64,000 nt of DNA from Phyto melanocephala (lineage: Eukaryota > Arthropoda > Insecta > Diptera > Rhinophoridae), in assembly GCA_941918925.1 (NCBI GenBank), contig OW799236.1, positions 63,172,485 to 63,236,484 of the forward strand, given 5' to 3'. Shown here piece by piece: positions 20,205 to 31,847 of this stretch. The position numbers and the translations under genes were made by a program. Every line of letters begins with the position of its first letter. Positions within the stretch are counted from its first letter, which is position 1. The notes below the pieces were generated by a model. It searched no databases. It worked only from the letters and a program-made list of their open reading frames with translations, and was not told the origin of the DNA.

Positions 20205-20275
20205 CTTTGCCATCTCTATAGAGCCGACTAAGTTTCTAAGGCTCTCTAATAAATTAAGAAACCTATAGGGCAAAG
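20205..20275 (+). repeat. Nested palindrome (long hairpin)
   Basis: CTTTGCC...CTATAG (20205-20221) pairs with CTATAGGGCAAAG (20263-20275), enclosing a second stem GAGCC/GGCTC (20221-20244). This could be a degraded foldback element or an LTR RNA structure. Confidence 0.45.
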
Positions 20276-20330
20276 TAATCACAATTTAAACACACACACT
20301 TTTAACACTTTTACTACACCACACCGCTTA

Positions 20331-20459
20331 ACTCGTTATCCTGATTTCCTGTCTATGAAATACTTTAGGTCATATTATGCGCATGCTGATCCATTTAAAA
20401 AGATGTGGAATGAATGTAATGAGTTATAAACTTATGTGGATTTATTGATTTTTCTTTGA
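20331..20459 (+). pseudogene. C-terminal scrap of a LINE ORF2
   Basis: The peptide SYYAHADPFKKMWNECNEL, a stop, then YVDLLIFL and a stop resembles the last residues of Jockey-like ORF2 (aromatic-Tyr, Pro, Asn before a Asp/Phe-rich end). Short and without other domains. Confidence 0.4.
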
Positions 20460-20571
20460 CTACGAATATTAATAAATGTAAAATTGTTCTGTTTCTAAAT
20501 AATCAATAATTTTGTTTTCTTTTTTGATTTATTGTTTTTAAATCGCTGTAAGGATAATTATCTATAGACAT

Positions 20572-20615
20572 CTTCTATCTATCTATCTATCTATCTATAT
20601 CTATCTATCTATCTA
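20572..20615 (+). repeat. (TATC)n microsatellite at the Helitron insertion point
   Basis: About eleven ATCT units directly upstream of the 5' TC of the first Helitron. The A at 20615 is the expected 5' flanking base. Confidence 0.8.
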
Positions 20616-20635
20616 TCTATATATATAAAAGTGAA

Positions 20636-20678
<43 letters not shown>

Positions 20679-21624
20679 GCTATAGACTCCGAAACTGTAA
20701 AACCGATCGGGCTCAAACTTTGGTAAGTTTTTGTACACATACCAGGGAGTGTTTATGGGTGAAAAAAAGTGGGCGGGGCCACGCCCATAAAAAATTAGTT
20801 ATCAGTTTTAGCTACTTGCACTTGACCGATTTTTCTGAAACTTTGCACACATATCGAGCTGTCATGACTAAAAAATTTCGTGATAAGAAAAGTGGGCGGG
20901 GCCACGCCCCTAAAAAAGTTTAAATTTTGAGGTACTTGCACTGGACCGATTTTTCTGAAACTTTGCACACATATTAAGCTGTCATGACTTTATAATTTCG
21001 TGATTAAAAAAGTGGGCGGGGCCATGCCCATAAAAAATTAGTTATCAGTTTTAGCTACTTGCACTGGACCGAATTTTCTGAAACTTTGCAAACATACTGA
21101 GCTGTCATGACTTTACACTTTCGTCATTAGAAAAGTGGGCAGTGCCACGCCTATTAAAAAAAGGTATCATTTTGAGGTACTTGCATTGGGCCGATTTTTC
21201 TGAAACTTTGCACACATATCGAGTTGTCATGACTATACAGTTTCGTATTTAGAAAAGTGGGCAGTGCCACGCCCATAAAAAAAGGTATCATTTCGAGGTA
21301 CTTGCACTGGACCGATTTTTCTGAAACTTTGCACACATATTGAGCTGTCATGACTTTATAATTTCGTGATTAGAAAAGTGGGCAGGGCTGGGCCCATTAA
21401 AAAAGTTATAATATTAAGGTACTTTCACTGGACGGACTTTTCTGAAACTTTGCACACTTATTGAGCTGTCATGACTATACAGTTTCGTAATTATTAAAGT
21501 GGGCAGTGCCACGCTCATAAAGAAAAAGTTATAGTTTTTAGCTTTGCACTTGATATTCGATTAAAATTTAGAATGCGATTAAAATTCATTAAGGGGCGTA
21601 GCAACGCGCGCCGGGTTTGGCTAG
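20616..21624 (+). mobile_element. Helitron, array copy 1
   Basis: Starts TCTATATATATAAAAGTG after A. It carries a (TG)n tract and six internal units of about 120 bp, each with TTTCTGAAACTTTGCACAC, a TGTCATGAC motif and a GTGGGC...GCCACGCCC palindrome. It ends with a GGCGTAGCAACGC hairpin region and GGGTTTGGCTAG. There is no coding capacity, so it depends on a Rep/helicase in trans. Confidence 0.9.
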
Positions 21625-21644
21625 TCTATATATATAAAAGTGAA

Positions 21645-21679
<35 letters not shown>

Positions 21680-22505
21680 GCTATAGACTCCGAAACTGTA
21701 AAACCGATCGGGCTCAAACTCTGGTAAGTTGTTGTACACATACCAGGGAGTGTTTATGGGTGAAAAAAAGTGGGCGTAGCCACGCCCATAAAAAATTAGT
21801 TATCAGTTTTAGCTACTTGCACTTGACCGATTTTTCTGAAACTTTGCACACATATCGAGCTGTCATGACTAAATAATTTCGTGATAAGAAAAGTGGGCGG
21901 GGCCACGCCCCTAAAAAAGTTTTTATTTTGAGGTACTTGCACTGGACCGATTTTTCTGAAACTTTGCACACATATTGAGCTGTCATGGCTTTATAATTTC
22001 GTGACTGAAAAAGTTGGCGGGGCCACGCCCATAAAAAATTAGTTATCAGTTTTAGCTACTTGCACTGGACCGAATTTTCTGAAACTTTGCAAACATACTG
22101 AGCTGTCATGACTTTACACTTTCATCATTAGAAAAGTGGGCAGTGCCACGCCCATTAAAAAAAAGGTATCATTTTGAGGTACTTGCACTGGACCGATTTT
22201 TCTGAAACTTTGCACACATATTGAGTTGTCATGACTATACAGTTTCTTATTTAGAAAAGTGGGCAGTGCCACGCCCATAAAAAAAGGTATAATTTTGAGG
22301 TACTTACACTGGACCGATTTTTCTGAAACTTTGCACACTTATTGAGCTGTCATGACTATACAGTTTCGTAATTAGAAAAGTGGGCAGTGCCACGCTTATA
22401 AAGAAAAAGTTATAGTTTTTAGCCTTGCACTTGATATTCGATTAAAATTTAGAATGCGATTAAAATTCATGAAGGGGCGTAGCAACGCGCGCCGGGTTTG
22501 GCTAG
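21625..22505 (+). mobile_element. Helitron, array copy 2
   Basis: Same termini as copy 1, joined to it with no intervening base (CTAG|TCTATA). It contains five internal units, which accounts for most of its shorter length (881 bp against 1009 bp). Confidence 0.9.
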
Positions 22506-22525
22506 TCTATATATATAAAAGTGAA

Positions 22526-22560
<35 letters not shown>

Positions 22561-23140
22561 GCTATAGACTCCGAAACTGTAAAACCGATCGGGCTCAAAC
22601 TTTGGTAAGTTGTTGTACACATACCAGGGAGTGTTTATGGGTGAAAAAAAGTGGGCGGGCCACGCCCATAAAAAATTAGTTATCAGTTTTAGCTACTTGC
22701 ACTTGACCGATTTTTCTGAAACTTTGCACACATACTAAGGTGTCATAACAATATAATTTTGTGATTAGAAAAGTGGGCAGGGCCACGCCCATAAAAAAGG
22801 TTATAACTTTGAGGCACTTGCACCAGACCGATTATTCTGAAACTTTGCACACATATTGAGCTGTTGTGACTTTACAATTTCGTGATTAGAAAAGTGGGCA
22901 GGGCCACGCCCATAAAAAAAGGTTATAATTTTGAGGCACTTGCACCAGACCGATTATTCTGAAACTTTGCACACATATCAAGCTGTTATGACTTTACAAT
23001 TTCGTGATTAGAAAAGGTGGCTATGCCACGCCCATAAAAAAAAATATAATTTTTAGGTTTTTGCACTTGATATTCAATTAAAATTCAGAATGCATTTCGA
23101 TTCATTAAGGAGCGTAGCTACGCGCGCCGGGTTTGGCTAG
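22506..23140 (+). mobile_element. Helitron, array copy 3
   Basis: Joined without gap to copy 2 and ends GGGTTTGGCTAG followed by T at 23141, the expected 3' flank of an AT insertion site. Three internal units; 635 bp. The 3' hairpin is a perfect GCGTAGCTACGC palindrome, unlike the GCGTAGCAACGC of copies 1 and 2. Confidence 0.9.
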
Positions 23141-24137
23141 TTAATATATAAATAAACTACAAAAGAATTTCATTAAAAGTTGAAGTAACAACCATTCATC
23201 AACGGATGATTTTTGCTGGAGGGTATTTAAGCTAAAAGAGAACCAATTCATTATTATAACATATTATATGTATGTACGTGAGTTTAAAACAAAATAATAT
23301 ATATAATGCGAACGTTCAGCAAATAGAATATCTCAAAATTTAACAGCTATGTACATATATTTGCTAACAAATATACAGATGATTATTTTCAAATATAAGT
23401 TAGAACAAATAAATTCTACTGCAATGTTTGCCTTATGAGAATCTTTTTTATCATTTACACATACCAATACACTTTCTAAGCAGTTGAAATTATAACCTCA
23501 AACTCATGCACATAAAAATTGAAGTATTCTTCCATAACTTTTTTTCAACTTAACCGATTTTGCATATTTTTAGAACCAAATCATTTTAGACTGAAATTGA
23601 AGTTTTTGACGAATTTCAGTAATTTCATATACATATTCCTGACTATTTAGTATAAAAAGTGCTTTTTTAAAGTACACAACTTCAAATTGAATATAGATTA
23701 CGTAAATGAAAAAGAATTAGTGTTTAAATATATTTTCGAAAATGTTGGCGCATTCTAGAAGTCCAATTTTCATTTAATCTTCTAAGATTTTTTTCGCATA
23801 AACTAGTTATTTTAACCTTTATCAAGTCAATTGTTTGACGTAATGTATGTTGGAAAACAGGAAATTATCATCACTCTTTACTACTCTGCGTTGATTTTAA
23901 CGTTCAACTTGTCTCTCATTTCCGCCCATAGAATCTATAATGAGCCTTATCAATGTTCATGATCGCACCATAGCATAGATAATAGCTAAATATAATAATT
24001 TTTCGAACACGTTTAAGCATGCAGAATATTTAAATTCAAGCAATTTAAAATTATAAGTAGAAGTACTTTTACTTTAATCGTTTAATAAACAGATTGTTAT
24101 AATCATTAAGCAGGAATTAACAGTTAACAAAAAATCA
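23141..24137. other. Non-coding AT-rich interval
   Basis: No gene or element recognised. Confidence 0.4.
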
Positions 24138-24260
24138 GGTCCGAATTAAGGCCTTTGTTATCGATTGAAAATTCTCTAATTAAGAATTCTTATTAGAATT
24201 AAAACTTGCACGTTCGATTAAAGTTTTGATCAACAACATAGGTTGTTGTAATACGGTTCC
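24138..24260. mobile_element. Foldback MITE, about 123 bp
   Basis: Starts GGTCCGAATTAAGGC and ends AATACGGTTCC, imperfect inverted repeats. It shares length, termini and the central TCTTATTAGAAT with 32020-32143, so both are one family. No coding capacity. Confidence 0.6.
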
Positions 24261-25730
24261 AATTATTAATTATTGGTAATGGAACCAATCGGCAAATGTA
24301 TGAAGCAACCCAGGGTCATTATACTTTAATTGTTAAACAAAGCTGCATTTTGCAGATTTTTAAATCAAGACCTGTGCGTAAAATATGGTTAACGGACAAT
24401 TACCAACTTGTTGACAACTGTCGCGTATTTGCGAATAAAAATCATTTTCAACACTTTGTCTTACTTAAGCGAAGTTTATTTTTTGGTACAAACATTTCTC
24501 TGTCTGATTGGATATAAAGTTAATAAGTGGTGTGAATTTTTTTATATATTGTTCAACAGCTTTATTGTCCAAGTTAAATTCTCGAAATTCTCTATAAGTT
24601 TGTCAAACAGAGAACTTAATTTTAAAATAAATAGCTACAATTTGGAAGAATTATAGGAGCGTTTTATTATTCATGGTGATTTGCTAAAGCTTACTACAAC
24701 GGAACTTTAAAATAAATTCTAGTTTAGGCTGTGACACACATCAATAGTTATCCCATTAAAATATCAAAATTCGTTCCAACAATTATGACATTTTTTTCGA
24801 AATTTGTCAAATAGTTACGAATTCTTGTCAACCACTTATTGTCTGAAATTTCGATACGTTTTCACATGGCTATTGGATGCGAAAACGGATACTCAAATAA
24901 TTATACTGTTTTTATGAAGTCTGATTGAATTCATAAACAATGTGTAGTTGTTACATACATACAAACAGGCCTCTTATTTAGGAGTTTAACTAAGTTGATT
25001 TCTATGTATACATACGTACAGATACTGCCGGGTTTTTCTTTTCTAATTAACTATAACAAGATACTCTCGTTGTTGTCATGGCAACCAAATACATCCGTAA
25101 TTAGTAAATTAAAAACTGTAATTTAAATTTGAATAATAAAATTTAACTTTTTGTACATACATTTGTTTGCGTCACTCTTTAACTGATAAATGTTTAATAA
25201 ACAGAAATTCAAAAATTGTACATCTTGTGATTTTAAAAAAAATTAAAATATGAAACAGTTTTAGAAACTTAACGAAATTGTACCTTTTATAAGAATACAA
25301 ACTTTAATTAAGAACTAAGTGGCCCGGACCACGAAGTTGTTCTAAACAAAACAATTTTTTTCTATTTCATTATGGTAAAACAGCTAAAGTCATACTTAAC
25401 CCAGAACAGCTTCATAAATAAGATGCTGGCCAATGTCACCATGAAAGTGTATATAAAAGTTAAACTTCAATTCAAATTCTCTCAAAAGTAAATATTTTGA
25501 CATTGACCCTTTTAGCTCCAAGCCACAGATACAAGAGTCTAGAGTATATGTGGGGGCTTCAAAACGTTGATTTCCACATGCATAAGGACAGATGTACATA
25601 ATCTTAATTTTTCCATCTATAAAGATTCAGAACTTACCTACTTAGTGGGTTGCTTTTCTATTCTCGTGTAAAGGCCTATTAGAGAATACTTAGGTAATTT
25701 CGTTCATAATTTATTCCAATTTATATATAA
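24261..25730. other. Non-coding AT-rich interval
   Basis: No gene is supported. Open frames at 24296-24656 and 25396-25599 show no domain and are treated as chance. DINE-like fragments may be present at 25560-25620 (TGGGGGCTTCAAAACGTTGATTT resembles family A), too decayed to delimit. Confidence 0.35.
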
Positions 25731-27246
25731 AATAAGTAACAGTGCTATATTCGGCCGACCCGAATCTTATATACCCTTCACAACGTGTAGTCATGCAATA
25801 ACAATTGTTTGTATCACCATTCATCCCATATAAAATACGTGCATACACGCAAAGAAAAAATATGGTTGTGGTAACCATAATCGAAGAGCAACATACTATG
25901 ATTGAATTGTATGATTATGTTTAAAATAATAATGGTTACCAGTTATCATTATTATGTTTAATTTAAGCATCATTCAATAATCATATACATGGCTACAATT
26001 GAAATCGAAAATTTTTGCTTTTTTACGGCAAATGATTGTCTTTTGCTGTAACATACACATATTGATTGTACTTACCAATTTAATTGCATTTTTTTTTTGC
26101 CAATTTTTTTTAACATTTTCACGTTTATTTTTAAATTTTCTTTAATTTTTCAAAATTTTTGTTCCTTTTTTTGACATCTCAAACTTTTAAAATAATAAAT
26201 ATTTATTCAGCAAGAAGAAGAACACTTGAAATCAAATTATTATTAAAAAAATCATAGCTTGATAAATTTGTAATCATACTGTTGTCTCACTTATTATTTA
26301 ATGATTATTTTTAATTTATAATGCTTTTGAATGAAATGTTATTTTTGTCAAATAAATTTTTTTAAATCATACTATTTTTAAATGATAACCATTTTGAAAT
26401 TTTTATGAAAAGTAATCAATCAAAACGATACAATTCAAACAAATGCTTGATTATCGTGACAAAATATTTGATGAAATGAAACAAAAATAACTATTACCTG
26501 TTTTCGACAACCAAATATTGTTTTAGAAAAAATAGTATGACCGTCGTGATCATGCCGTAACCATGGTTTTTCTTTGCGTGTACGTACACGTTAGAATAAA
26601 TGTGGCATCGAATCCCAGCTGAGCCAAAAAAATTTTATTTTATTTTATTTAATATATTATTTATATTTTATTATTTTTTTTTATATTTTTTTTTAAATTT
26701 TTTAAAAAAATTTTTTTAGAAAAATTTTTAAAAATTTTTTTTAAATTTTTTTTTAAATTTTTTTAAAAATTTTTTTTCTGTAGTTTTTTTTTTTATTTTT
26801 TTCTTATTTTTAATATTATTTTTTTTTGTAATTTTTTTTGTTTGGTATGTTTTTTACATGTATGTATGTATGTATGTATGTATGTATGTTGTTGTTGTAA
26901 TTGTGAAAAAAAACGATGTGGTTGTGGTTTTTTGCTCATATCTCAGAAAGTTATTGGGCGATTGTGCTGAATTTCAATAGCAATTCATTCCTGGTTATTT
27001 CCAAGAGTTTGATACCATATACAGATCTGAGGAACATATAGTTGCTTCTAAAAGTTGATTTCAACCAACACACGGACCGACGGGCAGACGGACAGACGGA
27101 CAGACGGTCAGGGCTTAATCGACTCCTCTATTCATAAGCTTTCAGAAAATATATACTTTATGGGGTCGGAAATGAAAATTGTAGAAATTACAAACGGAAT
27201 GACAAAGCTATATATACCCTTGTGCACCACAGGTGAAGGGTATAAC
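25731..27246 (+). mobile_element. DINE/INE-1-like element, family A (copy A2)
   Basis: Same order as the 5.7 kb copy: GCTATATTCGGCCGACCCGAA, TATATACCCTTCACAACGTG, poly-T/A core (26600-26840), (TGTA)n tract, GTTGTTGTTGTAA, a long (GACG/GACA)n tract at 27075-27110, ACTTTATGGGGTCGG and a closing GGTGAAGGGTATAA. A 737-bp TIR element interrupts its 5' half. Its end abuts the start of the family B copy. Confidence 0.7.
25845..26581 (+). mobile_element. TIR transposon with ACACGCAAAGAAAAA termini (copy 1)
   Basis: The left end ACACGCAAAGAAAAAATATG and the reverse complement of the right end ACACGCAAAGAAAAACCATG form TIRs, followed by GGTTRYGGTAACC-type palindromes. 737 bp, AT-rich, no coding frame. 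A second copy in the opposite orientation forms the outer shell of the 49.7-58.8 kb nest. The flanking 8 bases (GTGCATAC/GTACGTAC) are only loosely similar, so the superfamily stays open. Confidence 0.75.
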
Positions 27247-29069
27247 AAGTAAGAGCACTATATTCGGCTGTGCCGAATCTTTCATACCCACCACCAATTT
27301 TGTGTACATTGAAAGCAGATTATTTATTATTTTGTTAATCGCTATGGAATAATCTCTTTATAATAAAATATGTATCACTTTCTTTGTAGAGGGTGGTTAA
27401 TTTTTCAGGGCCCCTGTTGAAGGTGAACCACACATAAACAAGTCTTTTTTTGCATTTCATTTGACATTTCTCAATCTAAGACTTACTTAGTTAGAACAGT
27501 GGAAAGAAACGCAAATGAGCAACGAGTTAAGGTTATTCAGGTTTCTTATAAAAATGGGTATTCAAATCAAAATGCATTTTGTGCACTTCGTGATTGTTTT
27601 GGTCATCATAATCGTTCAAATTCGTCCACAATCGGAAGAATTGTAAAAAATATTTAAATTTCTGAAAACAGATCTGAATAAAATGTTAGAACATGTGTAA
27701 ATGCCATCGTAGTTCGTTGAATGGGAACCATTGCTGTTTTTTTGCAATAGTCTGGCAAAAGAGCTGTCAACCTCGACTCATCATCGTGCCTAACAATTGA
27801 GCACCAATATTGTCATTGAAAATTCGGACCATCGATATTTTGTTCCATACATAATTGAATCATACAAATATTATCATTATAAAAAGAAATGATAATAATT
27901 TCCCAAAAAATTTGTAATTAATTTAAAATCAACATCGGCCCTTAAAATTTAACCACCCTTTATAACTTCAATATGCTAGTAAGATGCTTTTGTGAATTTT
28001 GTCTTTCAATGAAAGTGGGCGTTAAAGTAGGCGTGTCAATAAATTTTATGCTAATAAATACAACTTAGATATTTCAATATAGTCCTTAATTCTTCCAAAA
28101 ACTTTGTCAATAGAGAAATTACATGAATTTAAGATAAGCCGTTATATGAGAGGTAGGCGTTTAGTCACCTTAACTTTTTGGCAAAAAAATTACATTGGTT
28201 AGAAGGATATATGTAGCAAATTTCATCATCATACCTTTAATTTTGTCGGTTTTATGAACTTTTAAATTTCACTAGCGGTAGATAACGTGAAAAGTGGGCG
28301 TTATAGTAGGCGTGTCAAAGTTATTTCAGCTAATGAATGCAACTTAGATATTTCAATATAGTCCTTTAGTATTCCAAAATCTTTATTTATTGAAAAATTA
28401 TATGAATGTGAGATAAAGCATTATATGGGAGGTGTGCGTAAAAGGGGGCGTGTCACATTGATTTTCCGTCACATCAAAGCCTCTCACCAAAGAACAAAGT
28501 GTGCTAAATTTCAGAATCGTACATATAGTTTTGTCAGTTTTATTAGGTTTTAAAATTTTAAATATACTGAAAAATACACTGCGCGGTATAAATTTTCGTA
28601 AATTTTGATCTATAACTCCTTTTCTAATGCATAGATTTAAGAATTTTTGGAAAGAAATATTGTTTTGACTCGAAAAATATATATTCGAAGTTTCATGACT
28701 CTACGTTAATGCGTTTGGACACAATTGCATTTTATTCGATGTTCGAAGGACACGGTTTTTTCGACCTTGTCTTGCATTACGCGCTATAACTCACTTCCTA
28801 ATATTCCGATTTAGACCGTTTTCAGCTCCAAACAAACCTTGTCTATAAGAAAGATTCTGGCAAATTTGAGCCCCCTAGCTTTTTCGGTGCGACCTCTATC
28901 GTGCTTTTAACAGACGGAAACACGGACGGACATAGCTAGATCGTCATCAAATCAAACTCCGATTCAGAATATATATGCTTTATGGGGTCTAAAATGGATA
29001 TTTCGAAGTGTTATAAACGGAATGACAAAATGAATATACCCCCACCATTTTTTTGGTGGCGGGTATAAA
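27247..29069 (+). mobile_element. DINE/INE-1-like element, family B (copy B1), with mariner relic
   Basis: Starts AACAAGTAAGAGCACTATATTCGGC with the palindrome TTCGGCTGTGCCGAA and TTTTATACCCACCACC. The middle has repeated GTGGGCGTTA(A/T)AGTAGGCGTGTC motifs. The 3' part has GCGACCTCTATCGTGC, a CGGACGGACATAGCTAGATCG motif, ACTTTATGGGGTCTAAAATGG and the perfect terminal hairpin TATACCCCCACC...GGTGGCGGGTATA. No coding capacity of its own. It contains the mariner relic at 27389-27960. Confidence 0.7.
27389..27960 (+). mobile_element. mariner/Tc1-type relic inside DINE-like copy B1
   Basis: TIRs GAGGGTGGTTAA and TTAACCACCCTT are flanked by TA. An N-terminal transposase remnant is visible: NEQRVKVIQVSYKNGYSNQN and ALRDCFGHHNRSNSSTIGRI, the helix-turn-helix region seen in mariner-like proteins of insects. 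A C-terminal GxHLADI-like scrap precedes the right TIR. The DDD catalytic region is deleted. The same relic sits at the same place in other family B copies. Confidence 0.75.
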
Positions 29070-29264
29070 ACACATTACAAAAGAATTTGTTTAGCCCTTT
29101 TACTAAAATTTTGCAAAAAATATTTGACCTTGTGTCACAAAAATTGGTCTGGTGCTCACGGTCGGATCGTCCCGGTTATATAATGGGGTATAGGGGTATA
29201 GAGGAGAGTTTTATCTACTAAATGGTGCTAATTTATTTTTATCTTATGTCTCTAGAAGTTATGC
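29070..29264 (+). repeat. Repeat unit following family B (copy 1)
   Basis: ACACATTACAAAAGAATTTG through GGGTATAGGGGTATAGAGG... to TAGAAGTTATG. It recurs at 33378-33581 in the same position behind copy B3, suggesting that the two were copied as one block. Confidence 0.65.
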
Positions 29265-30942
29265 TTAATTTTTAAGGGCCCCTGTTGAAGGTGAACCACA
29301 CATAAACAAGTCTTTTTTAGCATTTCATTTGACATTTTTCAATCTCAGACTAACTTAACGCGTTAAGGTTATTCAGGTTTCTTATAAAATTGGGCATTCA
29401 AATCAAAATGCATTTTGTGCACTTCGTAATTCTTTTGATCAACATAATCGTTCAAATTCGTCCACAATCGGGAGAATTGTAAAAAATATTTAAATTTCTG
29501 CAAAACAGGTCTGTATAAAATGCTAGAAAATCTGTGAATGCCTTCTTAGTTCGTTGAATGGGAACCATAGCTGTTTTTTGCGATAGTGTGGCAAAAGAGC
29601 AGTCAACCTCGACTCATCATCATGCCCAACAATTGAGCATCAACATTGTCATTGAAAATTTGGACCATAAGATAGAGGAGTGGCGCCAAGGATGGGGGGG
29701 CCATTTGGTCGATATTTTGTTAAATACATAATTTAACCATACAAATATTATCATTATAAAAAGATATAATAATAATTTCTTAAATAATTTGTGTCCAACA
29801 TCGACATCGGCCCTTAAAATTTAACCACCCTTTATAACTTTGATATGCTACTAAAATGCTTTTGTAAATGTAGTCTTTTACTGAAAGTGGGCTTTAAAGT
29901 AGATATTTAAATATAGTCCCTTATTTTCCCAAAAACTTTGTCAATAGAGAAATTACATGAATTTAAGATAAACCGTTATATGGGAGGTATGCGTTAAAGT
30001 GGGCGTGTGACCAAAACTTTTTGGCACAACAATTACATTGATTAGAAGGATATATGTAGAAAATTTCATCATCATACCTTTAATTTTGTCGGTTTTATGA
30101 ACTTTTAAATTTCATTAACGGTAGATTACGTGAAAAGTGGGCGTTATAGTAGGCGTGTCAAAGTTGTTTTTGCGAATTATTCCAAAATCTTTATTAATAG
30201 AGAAATTATATGCATTTTAGGTAAAACGTTATATAAGAGGTGGGCGTAAAAGTAGGCGTGGCACCCTAATTTTCTGGCACAGTAATTACATTGGCTAGAA
30301 GGATATACGTAGCAAATTTTATCAGCGTACCTCTTATTTTATCGGTTTTACGAGCTTTTAAATGTCGTTAACGGTAGATAACGTAAAAAGTGGGCGTTAT
30401 AGTAGGCGTGTCAAAGTTATTTTTGCTAATGAGTACAACTTAGATATTGCAATATAGTCCTTTATTATTCCAAAATCTTTATTAATGAAGAAATTATATG
30501 ACTTTCAGTTAAAACGTTATATGGGAGGTGGGCGTAAAAGTAGGCGTGGCACCCTAAGTTTCTGGCACAGTAATTACATTGACTAGAAGGATAGACGTAG
30601 GAAATTTTCTCAGCATACCTCTTATTTTATCGGTTTTATGAGCTTTTAAATTTCGTTAACGGTAGATAACGTAAAAAGTGGGCGTTATAGTAGGCGTGTC
30701 AAAGTTGTTTTTGCGAATTATTCCAAAATCTTTATTAATGGAGAAATTATATGACTTTCAGTTAAAACGTTATATGGGAGGTGGGCGTAAAAGTAGGCGT
30801 GGCACCTTAATTTTCTGGCACAATAATGACATTGACTAGAAGGATATCCGTAGCAAATTTTATCATCATACCTTTAATTTTGGCGGTTTTATGAGCTTTT
30901 AAATTTCATTAGCGGTAGATAACGTGAAAAGTGGGCGTTATA
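29265..30942 (+). mobile_element. DINE-like family B, left part of copy B2 (5' incomplete)
   Basis: Begins inside the mariner relic (about 29262-29832, ending TTAACCACCCTT) and continues with at least three tandem modules of about 300 bp carrying GTGGGCGTTATAGTAGGCGTG and GGTGGGCGTAAAAGTAGGCGTGG. It is interrupted at 30943 by a hAT element and resumes at 36692. Confidence 0.7.
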
Positions 30943-31847
30943 TAGGGTTGCCATTCGTACTGCTTTAAACAATACATGTACTGTTTTTTGTAATATGTAC
31001 TGTTGTATTCACAATACCTAAAACAGTACGAAAAAGTACTGTTTTTTATATTTGTACTGTTTTTGTACTGTTTTCGGATATACATGTATTAAATTTTGCA
31101 ATTTTTTGAACAATGAAACAGGAAAAAATGTTATTGTTAAATGTGTACAAAAAATGGATAAGTATTTATAATTTATTTTTGAATTAACTTTTTTTGTAAG
31201 CATAAATTATTTTCTTTTATATAACAATATCACCTCTATTTGTGTTGCGTAATTATTTATTTAATTTTAAAAATTATCATTGTAATTGACAAATTATCAA
31301 TGTTAAAGTAGACTTTACTTTATTGTTCATAAAAATTGTTATTGTTTAAAATAAACTTCAAAAAAGTTATTAAAAATAATATTATAGTCAACTTTAACAA
31401 GAAATGTTTTCTTTTTGTTGAGCCTAAATATTATTTTCTTAAATATTGTTAAATATTGATTTTAAGTACAATAACAATTTCTATGCATGATAGATTAAGT
31501 GCCATTATTACAACTTGCCTTTAGTTAAAGGTAGGATTTTTTGTGCCCGATAAATAGCTTCGCATTATTACAACTTCCATTTTTAATTGTTATTATTATT
31601 AATTAAATTAATATTTAATGAATAAAAAAATAATAAATTAGGGGTTTATAATGCAAAGCCATTTATCTGCCAAACAAAATCCTGCCTTTAGCTAACGGAA
31701 AGTTGTAATAATGGCCCTAAGCAGTGATGCCAGAACTTGATGAGCAAAAATGGCTAAAATTCAGGAAAAAAATGGCTAGAAACTAGTTAAAAAAAGCTAA
31801 AAAATGGCTAAATGTTTTATATTGAAAGTTTTCAATATTTGAATAAA

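Noticed and set aside
20645..20923. Open frame over the Helitron TG tract and internal units
   Set aside because: Repeats of the same frame occur in each Helitron copy with the microsatellite encoding CVCV; no protein family. The periodic non-coding unit explains it.
20616..23140. CRISPR-like or satellite array
   Set aside because: Regular 120-bp spacing is internal to Helitron units with defined ends; no short identical repeats with unique spacers.
24296..24656. Two overlapping 73- and 82-codon frames
   Set aside because: No domain, no start context or neighbouring signals, and composition like surrounding non-coding DNA.
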